This document shows positions 5,964-12,473 of a stretch of DNA of 13,490 nucleotides, piece after piece (the first letter of the stretch is position 1; the number at the start of each line of letters is the position of its first letter). The notes under the pieces are model-generated. The model saw only the letters and a program-made list of their open reading frames with translations. It had not been told where the DNA came from and did no database searches. The position numbers and the translations under genes were made by a program. This DNA comes from an uncultured Clostridia bacterium (GTDB lineage Bacteria; Bacillota; Clostridia; Oscillospirales; CAG-272). The stretch is taken from positions 1 to 13,490 of the forward strand of contig CALGCW010000246.1 of NCBI GenBank assembly GCA_937884385.1, written 5' to 3'.

Positions 5964-6366
5964 AAGAGTGAAATTCCGCAGAGTACAGCGCGGAAGACTT
6001 AAGGGTAAGGCAAGCCGCGGAAACAAGGTTACTAACGGTTCTTACGGTCTTGTTGCTCTTGAGCCTGCTTGGATCACAAGCAATCAGATAGAAGCTGCCC
6101 GTATCGCTATGACGCGTTACATCAAGAGAGGCGGTCAGGTTTGGATCAAGATCTTCCCTGACAAGCCCATCACAGAAAAGCCTGCTGAAACTCGAATGGG
6201 TTCCGGTAAGGGTTCACCTGAATACTGGGTAGCAGTAGTTAAGCCCGGCAGAGTTATGTTTGAAATGGACGGAGTTGCAGAGGACGTTGCTAAGGAAGCT
6301 ATGCGTCTTGCATCTCACAAGCTTCCCATCAAATGTAAGTTCATCACAAAGGAAGAGGAGGTATAA
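5950..6366 (+). CDS. rplP: 50S ribosomal protein L16
   Basis: L16 helps shape the A-site tRNA binding region of the 50S subunit and is needed late in assembly. The start is ATG 5950, giving MLMPKRVKFRRVQRGRLKGKA, the standard opening. The open frame extends upstream, but that part reads through the rpsC tail and is not L16-like. The 138-residue product contains EPAWITSNQIEAARIAMTR, the conserved RGGQVWIKIFPDKPIT block and the KGSPEYWVAVVKPGRVMFEMDG block. The ribosome binding site lies inside rpsC and the genes overlap by 14 bases, so translation should be coupled. rpmC starts 3 bases after the stop. Confidence 0.97.
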   Translation: MLMPKRVKFRRVQRGRLKGKASRGNKVTNGSYGLVALEPAWITSNQIEAARIAMTRYIKRGGQVWIKIFPDKPITEKPAETRMGSGKGSPEYWVAVVKPGRVMFEMDGVAEDVAKEAMRLASHKLPIKCKFITKEEEV

Positions 6367-6369
6367 GCC

Positions 6370-6558
6370 GTGAAAGTTGCAGAAATCAGAAATATGACAA
6401 CAGAACAGCTTGAAGCAAAGCTTAAAGAGCTCAAAGACGAGCTTTTCAGACTCCGTTTCCAGAACGCGATCCGCCAGCTTGACAACCCCCATAAAATTTC
6501 AGACGTCAAGAAGGACATCGCTCGTGTAATGACAGTTCTTCACGAGAAGAATGCTTAA
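6370..6558 (+). CDS. rpmC: 50S ribosomal protein L29
   Basis: L29 is a small two-helix protein near the tunnel exit beside L23. The 62-residue product has the usual pattern: an N-terminal MKVAEIRNMTTEQLEAKLKEL helix, the ELFRLRFQNAIRQLDNPHKI turn, and a second helix ending in a basic segment. It starts with GTG, the only non-ATG start assigned in this operon. The choice is fixed by AGGAGG at 6356-6361, within the end of rplP, and only 3 bases separate the rplP stop from the GTG. A GTG start with tight spacing suggests dependence on ribosomes finishing rplP. Confidence 0.95.
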   Translation: MKVAEIRNMTTEQLEAKLKELKDELFRLRFQNAIRQLDNPHKISDVKKDIARVMTVLHEKNA

Positions 6559-6571
6559 GGAGGAATGAGTC

Positions 6572-6829
6572 ATGACAGAAAGAAACCTTAGAAAGACCAG
6601 AGTTGGTATCGTTGTTAGCGATAAAATGGATAAGACAATCGTTGTTGCTATCCAGGACAACGTTAAGCACCCCATCTACGGTAAGATCATCAAGAGAACC
6701 CTTAAGGTTCACGCTCACGATGAAACAAACACTTGTGGCATCGGCGACAAAGTAGAGATCATGGAAACAAGACCCCTCTCCAAGACAAAGAGATGGAGAC
6801 TTGTTGAGATCATCGAAAAGGCTAAATAA
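6572..6829 (+). CDS. rpsQ: 30S ribosomal protein S17
   Basis: S17 is an OB-fold primary binding protein of the 16S rRNA 5' domain. The 85-residue product includes the signature segments G-I-V-V-S-D-K-M-D-K-T-I-V-V, VKHPIYGKIIKRT, and the C-terminal GDKVEIMETRPLSKTKRWRLVEI. AAGGAGG (6557-6563) overlaps the rpmC stop and precedes ATG 6572. This is the last gene of the classical S10 group. The next gap of 88 bases is at the position where E. coli separates its S10 and spc operons. Confidence 0.97.
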   Translation: MTERNLRKTRVGIVVSDKMDKTIVVAIQDNVKHPIYGKIIKRTLKVHAHDETNTCGIGDKVEIMETRPLSKTKRWRLVEIIEKAK

Positions 6830-6917
6830 TTTAGCTTATCATTCACTAATTTTAAATCATAATCGCGAAATTACAGTAGGTACGACCGGATCGTATTGAA
6901 AACAGGAGGAACGCAAA
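6830..6917 (+). other. 88-base gap at the S10/spc boundary
   Basis: An A/T-rich gap without an open frame. It has one short inverted repeat, TACGA (6881-6885) with TCGTA (6891-6895), loop CCGGA, and a weaker AATTT/AAATT pair (6848-6852/6868-6872). No terminator with a T tract and no promoter with good -35 and -10 boxes is visible, so transcription probably reads through from rpsQ into rplN. The rplN binding site AGGAGGA is at 6904-6910. Confidence 0.5.
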
Positions 6918-7286
6918 ATGATTCAGCAACAGACAGTGTTGAAAGTAGCCGATAACACAGGCGCTAAGGAGATCATGTGCATTCGCGTACTCGGCGGTAC
7001 AGCTCGCAGATATGCAAATATCGGTGACGTTATCGTAGCGTGCGTTAAGAAGGCAGCTCCCGGCGGCGTTGTTAAGAAAGGCGAAGTAGTTAAAGCAGTA
7101 GTTGTAAGAAGCAAGAAGGGTCTTAAGAGAGCCGACGGTTCTTACATTAAGTTTGATGAGAACTCTGCAGTTATCATCAAGGAAGACAAAAACCCCAAGG
7201 GTACTCGTATCTTTGGCCCCGTAGCAAGAGAGCTTCGTGAGAAGGATTATCTTAAGATCCTCTCTCTCGCTCCCGAAGTACTTTAA
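6918..7286 (+). CDS. rplN: 50S ribosomal protein L14
   Basis: L14 forms intersubunit bridges and binds near L3 and L19; silencing factor RsfS docks on it. The 122-residue product is of canonical length. It opens MIQQQTVLKVADNTGAKEIMCIRVLGG and has the signature block K-K-A-A-P-G-G-V-V-K-K-G-E-V-V-K-A-V-V-V-R, followed by GTRIFGPVARELREKDYLKILSLAPEVL at the end. AGGAGGA (6904-6910) gives good spacing to ATG 6918. It is the first gene of the spc group, 17 bases before rplX. Confidence 0.98.
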   Translation: MIQQQTVLKVADNTGAKEIMCIRVLGGTARRYANIGDVIVACVKKAAPGGVVKKGEVVKAVVVRSKKGLKRADGSYIKFDENSAVIIKEDKNPKGTRIFGPVARELREKDYLKILSLAPEVL

Positions 7287-7303
7287 TCAGGAGGTATCTT
7301 AAA

Positions 7304-7618
7304 ATGGCAAAAATGCATATTAAGACAGACGATACTGTTGTAGTACTTTCCGGCGACTCTAAGGGCGTTAAGGGTAAGGTAATCGCAGTATCCGCAAAAG
7401 AGGGTAAGGTAATGGTTGAAGGTGCTAACATCATTCATAAGCACGTTAAACCCAGAAAGCAGGGAGAAACAGGCGGTATCGTTGATACTGAAGGCGCAAT
7501 TTACGCTTCCAAGGTTGCTCTCTACTGCCCTAAGTGCGATCAGGGTGTAAGAGTTAAGCACCAGATCGTTGACGGCAAGAAAGTCCGCGTTTGTGCAAAA
7601 TGCGGCGCACAGCTTTGA
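7304..7618 (+). CDS. rplX: 50S ribosomal protein L24 with four-cysteine C-terminal ribbon
   Basis: L24 is an assembly-initiator protein that binds the 5' end of 23S rRNA and sits near the tunnel exit. The 104-residue product has the KOW motif at about 8-35 (D-T-V-V-V-L-S-G-D-S-K-G-V-K-G-K-V), the NIIHKHVKPRKQGETGGIV segment and a C-terminal part with two CxxC pairs: Cys75-x-x-Cys78 and Cys97-x-x-Cys100, separated by 18 residues with the normal DGKKVRVC spacing. That pattern looks like a zinc ribbon; many L24 proteins, such as that of E. coli, lack these cysteines. Metal binding is inferred. AGGAGGT (7289-7295) precedes ATG 7304; rplE follows after 17 bases. Confidence 0.96.
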   Translation: MAKMHIKTDDTVVVLSGDSKGVKGKVIAVSAKEGKVMVEGANIIHKHVKPRKQGETGGIVDTEGAIYASKVALYCPKCDQGVRVKHQIVDGKKVRVCAKCGAQL

Positions 7619-7635
7619 TAAGGAGGTAGCAGACA

Positions 7636-8178
7636 ATGGCAAGACTTAGAGATATGTACAAGGCCGAGGTTGCTCCCGCCCTTATGAAGAAGTTTGAGTA
7701 TTCAAGCGTTATGCAGATCCCCAAGCTTGATAAGATCGTTATCAACGTTGGTGTAGGCGACGCTAAGGATAACTCCAAGGCAATCGAAAACGTTATCAAT
7801 GACGTTACAATTATTTCCGGTCAGAAGGCAGTTCCCACATACGCTAAGAAGTCCGTTGCGAACTTCAAGCTTCGTCAGGGAATGAAGATCGGTGTTAAGG
7901 TTACACTCAGAGGCGACAAGATGTATGAGTTCCTCGACAGACTCTTCAACTTCGCTCTTCCCAGAGTTCGTGACTTTAAGGGTATCAACCCCAACGCCTT
8001 CGACGGCAGAGGAAACTACGCGCTCGGTCTTAAAGAGCAGCTCATCTTCCCCGAAATCGAGTACGATAAGGTTGAGAAGATCAGAGGTATGGACATCTGC
8101 TTCGTAACAACAGCTAACACAGATGAAGAAGCAAGAGAGCTCCTTAAGCTTATGGGCGCTCCCTTCGCTAAGAACTAA
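7636..8178 (+). CDS. rplE: 50S ribosomal protein L5
   Basis: L5 is part of the central protuberance, binds 5S rRNA and contacts the 30S head and P-site tRNA. The 180-residue product shows the typical opening (RLRDMYKAEVAPALMKKFEYSSVMQIPKLDKIVINVGVGDA), the Q-K-A-V-P-T-Y-A-K-K-S-V-A-N-F-K-L-R-Q-G-M segment at about 65-85, the LPRVRDFKGINPNAFDGRGNYALGLKEQLIFPEI block, and an end of LLKLMGAPF. AAGGAGGT (7620-7627) just after the rplX stop precedes ATG 7636. All segments are of standard length. Confidence 0.98.
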   Translation: MARLRDMYKAEVAPALMKKFEYSSVMQIPKLDKIVINVGVGDAKDNSKAIENVINDVTIISGQKAVPTYAKKSVANFKLRQGMKIGVKVTLRGDKMYEFLDRLFNFALPRVRDFKGINPNAFDGRGNYALGLKEQLIFPEIEYDKVEKIRGMDICFVTTANTDEEARELLKLMGAPFAKN

Positions 8179-8192
8179 GGAGGATAAGTAAG

Positions 8193-8378
8193 ATGGCAAA
8201 GAAGGCTATGATCCTTAAACAGCAGAAGACACAGAAGTACTCTACACGTGAGTACAACCGCTGCAAGATCTGCGGACGTCCCCACGCTTACCTTCGTAAG
8301 TTCGGTATCTGCCGTATCTGCTTCCGTGAGCTCGCTTACAAGGGCGAGATCCCCGGCGTAAGAAAGGCAAGCTGGTAA
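8193..8378 (+). CDS. rpsN: 30S ribosomal protein S14, zinc-binding type
   Basis: S14 is a late-assembly protein of the 30S head, needed for tRNA binding. The 61-residue product is the short type (often named rpsZ or rpsN1) found in Firmicutes. It keeps both CxxC pairs, Cys24-x-x-Cys27 and Cys40-x-x-Cys43, in the signature C-K-I-C-G-R-P-H-A-Y-L-R-K-F-G-I-C-R-I-C, so it is the zinc-dependent form and not the cysteine-free replacement used under zinc starvation. It ends GVRKASW as expected. AAGGAGGA (8177-8184) overlaps the rplE stop. A 165-base structured gap follows before rpsH, longer than any other gap inside the operon. Confidence 0.98.
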   Translation: MAKKAMILKQQKTQKYSTREYNRCKICGRPHAYLRKFGICRICFRELAYKGEIPGVRKASW

Positions 8379-8543
8379 TAAGTTAAAAATGCTCTCTCAA
8401 GCCACCGCGCTTGAGATGAGCGACAATGGATAACACTCCAACCTATCGGCAGGAACGAAAATTTTAAGCGTTTACCACCGATATGCCGCCGACAAAGCTC
8501 GGCAGCAAGAAATATTTACTTGCATATAAGGAGGATTTTAACT
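8379..8543 (+). promoter_or_regulatory. Structured RNA gap between rpsN and rpsH
   Basis: The gap holds three hairpins in a row. H1: CTCAAGC (8396-8402) with GCTTGAG (8409-8415), extended by GCTC/GAGC (8391-8394/8418-8421). H2: TATCGG (8444-8449) with CCGATA (8478-8483), extended inwards by GG/CC (8452-8453/8475-8476) and AACG/CGTT (8454-8457/8469-8472). H3: GCCGA (8488-8492) with TCGGC (8499-8503) plus TGC/GCA (8484-8486/8505-8507) across one mismatch. H3 starts on the base after H2 ends, so the two could stack. No T tract follows any of them. The rpsH binding site begins 22 bases after H3. S8 is the classic repressor of the spc operon in E. coli; binding here is only a hypothesis. Confidence 0.55.
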
Positions 8544-8942
8544 ATGCAAATGTCAGACGTAATTGCAGATATGCTGACAAGAATCAGAAATGCCAACAAT
8601 GCGAAGCACGCAACAGTTGACATTCCTGCATCTAACATGAAAAAGTCAATCGCAGACATTCTCGTTGAAGAGGGCTACGTAAGAGGCTACCAGGTAATCG
8701 AGGATGGCAAGCAGGGTATCATCAGAGTTACTCTTAAGTATACTCCCGCTAAGCAGAAGGTAATTCACGGTATCCGCCGTGTATCCAAGCCCGGTCTTCG
8801 TATCTACGCAGGTTATGAGGATATGCCCAAGGTTATGAACGGTCTCGGTACAGTTATCGTTTCCACATCCAAGGGTCTTATGACTGATAAGAAGGCAAGA
8901 GCAGAGAAAATCGGTGGCGAAATTATCGCCTTCGTATGGTAA
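8544..8942 (+). CDS. rpsH: 30S ribosomal protein S8
   Basis: S8 binds helix 21 of the 16S rRNA central domain early in assembly and in E. coli represses the spc operon by binding its mRNA. The 132-residue product matches the usual length, opening MQMSDVIADMLTRIRNANNAKH. It contains the SNMKKSIADILVEEGYV segment, a SKPGLRIY segment and the C-terminal signature G-T-V-I-V-S-T-S-K-G-L-M-T-D-K-K-A-R, ending IAFVW. Start is ATG 8544, nine bases from AAGGAGG (8528-8534). The next ATG (8550, giving MSDVI) is a little far from that site, and upstream codons in frame are excluded by the binding site position. It follows the long structured gap. Confidence 0.97.
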   Translation: MQMSDVIADMLTRIRNANNAKHATVDIPASNMKKSIADILVEEGYVRGYQVIEDGKQGIIRVTLKYTPAKQKVIHGIRRVSKPGLRIYAGYEDMPKVMNGLGTVIVSTSKGLMTDKKARAEKIGGEIIAFVW

Positions 8943-8958
8943 TAGGAGGTAGATAATT

Positions 8959-9498
8959 ATGTCAAGAATCGGAAGAATGCCTATTACAGTTCCCGCAGGT
9001 GTAACAGTTACAGTTGGCGAAAACAACTACGTTGTAGTTAAGGGCCCAAAGGGAACACTCGAACAGCAGCTCAGCGCTCGTATGAGCATCACTCAGAACG
9101 GCAACGAGATCGTTGTTACTCGTCCCACAGACGAAAAGGAAGATAGAAGCGTTCACGGTCTTACACGTGCGCTCCTCAATAACATGGTAGTTGGTGTAAC
9201 AACAGGTTATTCCAAGAAGCTTGAGGTTATCGGCGTAGGCTACAAGGTAGCTATGCAGGGAACAAAGCTTGTTCTTAACCTTGGTTACTCCCACCCCATT
9301 CACATCGAACAGCCCGCTGACCTCAAGATCGAGACACCCGATGCTAACACTATCATCGTAAGTGGCGCAGACAAGCAGGCAGTTGGTCAGCTCGCAGCAG
9401 TTATCAGAAGTAAGAGACCTCCCGAACCCTACCACGGCAAGGGTGTTAAATACTCTGATGAATATATTCGCCGTAAGGCCGGTAAGACCGGTAAATAA
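8959..9498 (+). CDS. rplF: 50S ribosomal protein L6
   Basis: L6 binds near the sarcin-ricin loop at the factor-binding site, through two duplicated RNA-binding-like domains. The 179-residue product opens SRIGRMPITVPAGVTVTV. It has the VKGPKGTLEQ segment at about 28-37, the first-domain end with GLTRALLNNMVVGVTTGY, and the signature of the second domain, RSKRPPEPYHGKGVKYSDEYIRRKAGKTGK, at the C-terminus. AGGAGGT (8944-8950) precedes ATG 8959, 16 bases after rpsH. rplR starts 18 bases after the stop. Confidence 0.98.
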   Translation: MSRIGRMPITVPAGVTVTVGENNYVVVKGPKGTLEQQLSARMSITQNGNEIVVTRPTDEKEDRSVHGLTRALLNNMVVGVTTGYSKKLEVIGVGYKVAMQGTKLVLNLGYSHPIHIEQPADLKIETPDANTIIVSGADKQAVGQLAAVIRSKRPPEPYHGKGVKYSDEYIRRKAGKTGK

Positions 9499-9516
9499 TG
9501 AAAGGAGTGGAACAAG

Positions 9517-9876
9517 ATGGTATCAAGAAAAGATAGAAATCAGGCTCGTCTTAAGAGACATAGAAGAGTCAGAGCAAAAATCTCCGGAACAGCAGCTCGT
9601 CCTCGTTTGGCAGTTTACCGTTCCAATGCTAACATCGTTGCTCAGATCATCGATGACGTAGCAGGTACAACACTCGTTTCCGCTTCCACACTCGAAAAGG
9701 ATTTCGAGGGTAACGGCGGCAACAAGGTTGCAGCAAGAGCAATTGGTAGAACAATTGCTGAAAGAGCTAATGCTAAGGGTATCACCGAAGTTGTATTCGA
9801 CAGAGGCGGCTATCTTTATCACGGACGTGTATCGGAATTGGCTGAAGGCGCTCGCGAGGGCGGCTTGAAGTTCTAA
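9517..9876 (+). CDS. rplR: 50S ribosomal protein L18
   Basis: L18 binds 5S rRNA in the central protuberance together with L5. The 119-residue product begins MVSRKDRNQARLKRHRRVRAKISGTAARPRLAVYRSNANIVAQIIDD, the standard basic N-terminal arm followed by the core. It has the A-R-A-I-G-R-T-I-A-E-R-A segment and the C-terminal signature VVFDRGGYLYHGRVSELAEGAREGGLKF. The binding site AAAGGAGTGG (9501-9510) is slightly degenerate. The stop codon lies inside a perfect hairpin (9873-9888), and a 74-base gap follows before rpsE. Confidence 0.97.
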   Translation: MVSRKDRNQARLKRHRRVRAKISGTAARPRLAVYRSNANIVAQIIDDVAGTTLVSASTLEKDFEGNGGNKVAARAIGRTIAERANAKGITEVVFDRGGYLYHGRVSELAEGAREGGLKF

Positions 9877-9888
9877 TCGAAAGATTAG
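9873..9888 (+). other. GAAA-loop hairpin spanning the rplR stop codon
   Basis: CTAATC (9873-9878) and GATTAG (9883-9888) are perfectly complementary around the stable tetraloop GAAA. The rplR stop codon TAA (9874-9876) is in the 5' arm, so terminating ribosomes would open it. No T tract follows, so it does not look like an intrinsic terminator. It may be an mRNA stability or processing element. The repeat is seen; the role is inferred. Confidence 0.45.
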
Positions 9889-9894
9889 TCCGGT

Positions 9895-9930
9895 TTGTAC
9901 ACTGTTCAAAACAATATTTATTATTTGAAC
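9895..9930 (+). promoter_or_regulatory. Inverted repeat and possible weak internal promoter before rpsE
   Basis: GTTCAAA (9904-9910) and TTTGAAC (9924-9930) are perfect seven-base inverted repeats around a 13-base A/T loop. The same stretch contains TTGTAC (9895-9900) and TATTAT (9919-9924), 18 bases apart, a mediocre sigma-A promoter match. It could be an internal promoter with an operator-like repeat, or an RNA hairpin, or neither. Confidence 0.25.
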
Positions 9931-9950
9931 ATCAGAAAGAGGAAAATAAC

Positions 9951-10454
9951 ATGGCTAACAAAATCAATCCCGCAGAGCTTGATCTCAGAGAACAGCTCGT
10001 TGCATTGAACCGTGTTTCCAAGACCGTTAAAGGTGGACGTATCGCTCGTTTTGCAGCACTTATGGTTGTAGGTGACGAAAACGGACACGTAGGTGTTGGA
10101 CTTGGTAAGGCAGCCGAAGTACCTGAAGCAATCCGCAAGGGTATCGAGGATGCAAAGAAAAATATGATTGAGGTTTCCCTCAAGGGTACTACTATCCCCC
10201 ACGAAGTTACAGGCGTATTCGGCGCAGGTAAGGTGCTTCTTAAGCCCGCTGCACAGGGTACCGGTATCATCGCAGGCGGTAAGGTAAGAATGGTACTTGA
10301 GCTTGCAGGTATTAAGAACATCCGTGCTAAGTGCTTGCGCTCAAATAACCCCACAAACGTTGTAAAAGCTACAATGGAAGGACTTAAGTCCCTCCGCACC
10401 GCTGAAGAGGTTGCAAAGCTTCGTGAGATCAGCGTTGAACAGGTTGAAGGTTAA
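9951..10454 (+). CDS. rpsE: 30S ribosomal protein S5
   Basis: S5 helps maintain decoding accuracy and lines the mRNA entry side of the 30S. The 167-residue product has a double-stranded RNA-binding-like N-terminal domain (residues about 12-77) containing the V-K-G-G-R loop at 26-30, where changes give spectinomycin resistance in other bacteria; no loss of the loop is seen. The second domain carries ENGHVGVGLGKAAEVPEAIRKGIEDAKKN and AQGTGIIAGGKVRMVLELAGIKNIRAKCLRSNNPTNVVKATMEGL, all standard. Its binding site AGAGGA (9938-9943) is weaker than the AGGAGG used almost everywhere else in the operon, and the gap upstream is long, so its translation may be less coupled to rplR. Confidence 0.97.
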   Translation: MANKINPAELDLREQLVALNRVSKTVKGGRIARFAALMVVGDENGHVGVGLGKAAEVPEAIRKGIEDAKKNMIEVSLKGTTIPHEVTGVFGAGKVLLKPAAQGTGIIAGGKVRMVLELAGIKNIRAKCLRSNNPTNVVKATMEGLKSLRTAEEVAKLREISVEQVEG

Positions 10455-10468
10455 GGAGGAGTCGAACA

Positions 10469-10642
10469 ATGAAAAAAGTAACACTCGTCAAGAGCCTTAT
10501 CGGAGCACTTCCGAACCAGAAAGCTACAGCAGAATCTCTTGGCCTTCGCAGAATCGGTAATTTCATCGTTCACGAGGACAACGCTGTTTTGGCAGGTAAG
10601 ATCAAAGTGATTTCCCACCTTGTTAAAGTTGAAAACGTATAA
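10469..10642 (+). CDS. rpmD: 50S ribosomal protein L30
   Basis: L30 is a small peripheral protein of the 50S, absent from some bacterial lineages. The 57-residue product is MKKVTLVKSLIGALPNQKATAESLGLRRIGNFIVHEDNAVLAGKIKVISHLVKVENV, with the family order: the V-T-L-V-K-S strand, the N-Q-K-A-T-A-E-S-L-G-L-R-R helix and the terminal S-H-L-V-K-V-E. Start is ATG 10469, 7 bases after AAGGAGGA (10454-10461). The stop TAA at 10640-10642 is joined to the rplO binding site. It lies in the invariant position between rpsE and rplO, which supports the assignment despite the small size. Confidence 0.96.
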   Translation: MKKVTLVKSLIGALPNQKATAESLGLRRIGNFIVHEDNAVLAGKIKVISHLVKVENV

Positions 10643-10656
10643 GGAGGAAACGACAG

Positions 10657-11097
10657 ATGAAACTTCATACACTTTCACCCGCTGAAGGCTCCACAAAGAG
10701 CAACTTCAGAAAAGGTCGTGGTCCCGCTTCCGGTAACGGTAAGACAGCAGGTAAGGGCCACAAGGGTCAGAACGCTCGCTCCGGCGGCGGTGTAAGACCC
10801 GGATTTGAAGGCGGTCAGATCCCGCTTTACAGAAAGCTTCCCAAGAGAGGCTTCCACAACAAGTTCGCTACAAACTATGCTATCGTTAACGTTAGCGCGC
10901 TTAACGTTTTCGATGACGGCACAGTAGTTGATACACAGGCACTCCTTGACAAGAGAATAATCCGCAAGACACTTGACGGCGTTAAGGTTCTTGGCAACGG
11001 AGAGCTTACAAAAGCAATAACTGTAAAAGCAAACATCTTTTCCGCAACAGCTAAAGAAAAGATAGAAGCAGCAGGCGGAAAGACAGAGGTGGTATAA
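10657..11097 (+). CDS. rplO: 50S ribosomal protein L15
   Basis: L15 is a late-assembly protein with a long glycine- and lysine-rich N-terminal extension that threads into 23S rRNA. The 146-residue product begins MKLHTLSPAEGSTKSNFRKGRGPASGNGKTAGKGHKGQNARSGGGVRPGFEGGQIPLYRKLPKRGF, the typical extension. It is followed by the globular domain with VLGNGELTKAITVKANIFSATAKEKIEAAGGKTEVV, the family C-terminus. AAGGAGG (10641-10647) overlaps the rpmD stop. One base separates its stop from the secY start, and its last codons hold the secY binding site. Confidence 0.97.
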   Translation: MKLHTLSPAEGSTKSNFRKGRGPASGNGKTAGKGHKGQNARSGGGVRPGFEGGQIPLYRKLPKRGFHNKFATNYAIVNVSALNVFDDGTVVDTQALLDKRIIRKTLDGVKVLGNGELTKAITVKANIFSATAKEKIEAAGGKTEVV

Positions 11098-11098
11098 G

Positions 11099-12439
11099 AT
11101 GTTTAAGACACTGAAGAACGCTTGGAAAATCGAAGAAATTCAGAACAAGATTCTCTTCACATTGCTTATCATTCTCTTATATCGTGTTGGTTCTGCAATT
11201 CCCGTTCCCTTCGTAGCTCGTGACTACGTTGATACGATCGGTTCTTTGTTCTCCGGTACAATTCTCGAGTATTTGAGCATTATGTCCGGTGGTGCAATGG
11301 CTCAGGCAACACTCTTTGCACTCTCTGTTTCTCCCTACATCACATCTTCAATCGTTATCCAGCTTCTCACAGTTGCGTTCCCCAACAGCCTTGGTAAGAT
11401 CGCAAAGGACGGAGAAGAGGGTCAGAAGAAGATCAAGATGTACACTCGTTATATCACAATTGGTATCGCCCTCGTAACAGCTTACGGATACACAGCTCTC
11501 CTTGCTAATAACGGTGTGCTCAACACAGCCGCTATCACTTGGAAGGGTATGTGGGCTTCTAATGGCTTTACAGGCACTATCAATACACTCGTTATCATTG
11601 CTTCCTACGTAGCAGGTGCTGCTATCATCATGTGGCTCGCAGAGCTCATCGATGCTAAGGGTATTGGAAACGGTATCTCCATGATCCTTTTCTTCAACAT
11701 CCTCTCCAGCTTGCCTACATTCATAGCAAGCCTTATTTCAATGGTAACAAGCCAGGAGCACCTTATCGTAGGTATCCTTCTTGCAATCTTCTCACTTGCA
11801 CTTACACTCGGTATGGTTCTTCTTATCGTTTGGGTTACACACTCTGAAAGAAGAATTCCCATCCAGTATGCAAAGAGAGTTGTTGGACGCAAGATGTACG
11901 GCGGCCAGGGAACTAACCTTCCCATCAAGCTCAATATGACAGGTGTTATGCCCGTTATCTTTGCAAGCTCGATCATGGCAGTGCCCGGCACGATCGCTGC
12001 ATTCTTGAACAAGGGCGCAGTTAAGACCTTCCTTGAGACTTGGTTCGGTTCTACAAGCGTGCTCTACATCGTTCTTTATCTTGCTTTGATCGTTGCTTTC
12101 GCTTACTTCTATATTTTGATCTCTTTCAATCCCTTGGAAGTGGCAAACAACATCAAGAACAACGGTGGTTCCGTTCCCGGTATCCGTACCGGCAGACCCA
12201 CTGCTGAATACATTACAAAAATTCTTAACCGTATCACTTTGATAGGCGCATTCTTCCTTATCATCGTTGCAGGCACACCCTTGATCCTTAACGCAGTTGC
12301 AGTAGCACTCAAGGTTCAGTTCTCGGGTATCGCTTTTGCAGGTACTTCCTTGCTCATCGTAATCGGTGTTGCTATCGAGGTATTCAGAGATATCGAGGCT
12401 CAGATCACAATGCGTAACTACAAAGGCTTCCTTGATTAA
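11099..12439 (+). CDS. secY: Preprotein translocase subunit SecY
   Basis: SecY is the channel of the SecYEG translocon in the cytoplasmic membrane, used with SecA for export and with SRP for insertion of membrane proteins. The 446-residue product shows the ten-helix pattern. Helix 1 is at about 18-37, followed by the plug region and the SGGAMAQATLFALSVSPYITSSI stretch of helix 2; further helices reach about residue 425. The long basic cytoplasmic loop starts at about 248 (H-S-E-R-R-I-P-I-Q-Y-A-K-R-V-V-G-R-K), the SecA and ribosome contact site, and the VPGIRTGRPTAEYI segment precedes helix 9. Its binding site, GAGGTGG inside the end of rplO, is modest, so coupling to L15 translation is likely. 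Length and motifs are complete. Confidence 0.98.
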   Translation: MFKTLKNAWKIEEIQNKILFTLLIILLYRVGSAIPVPFVARDYVDTIGSLFSGTILEYLSIMSGGAMAQATLFALSVSPYITSSIVIQLLTVAFPNSLGKIAKDGEEGQKKIKMYTRYITIGIALVTAYGYTALLANNGVLNTAAITWKGMWASNGFTGTINTLVIIASYVAGAAIIMWLAELIDAKGIGNGISMILFFNILSSLPTFIASLISMVTSQEHLIVGILLAIFSLALTLGMVLLIVWVTHSERRIPIQYAKRVVGRKMYGGQGTNLPIKLNMTGVMPVIFASSIMAVPGTIAAFLNKGAVKTFLETWFGSTSVLYIVLYLALIVAFAYFYILISFNPLEVANNIKNNGGSVPGIRTGRPTAEYITKILNRITLIGAFFLIIVAGTPLILNAVAVALKVQFSGIAFAGTSLLIVIGVAIEVFRDIEAQITMRNYKGFLD

Positions 12440-12473
12440 TTAGACAACCGACGATAACTGCGGAGGAATTCGT

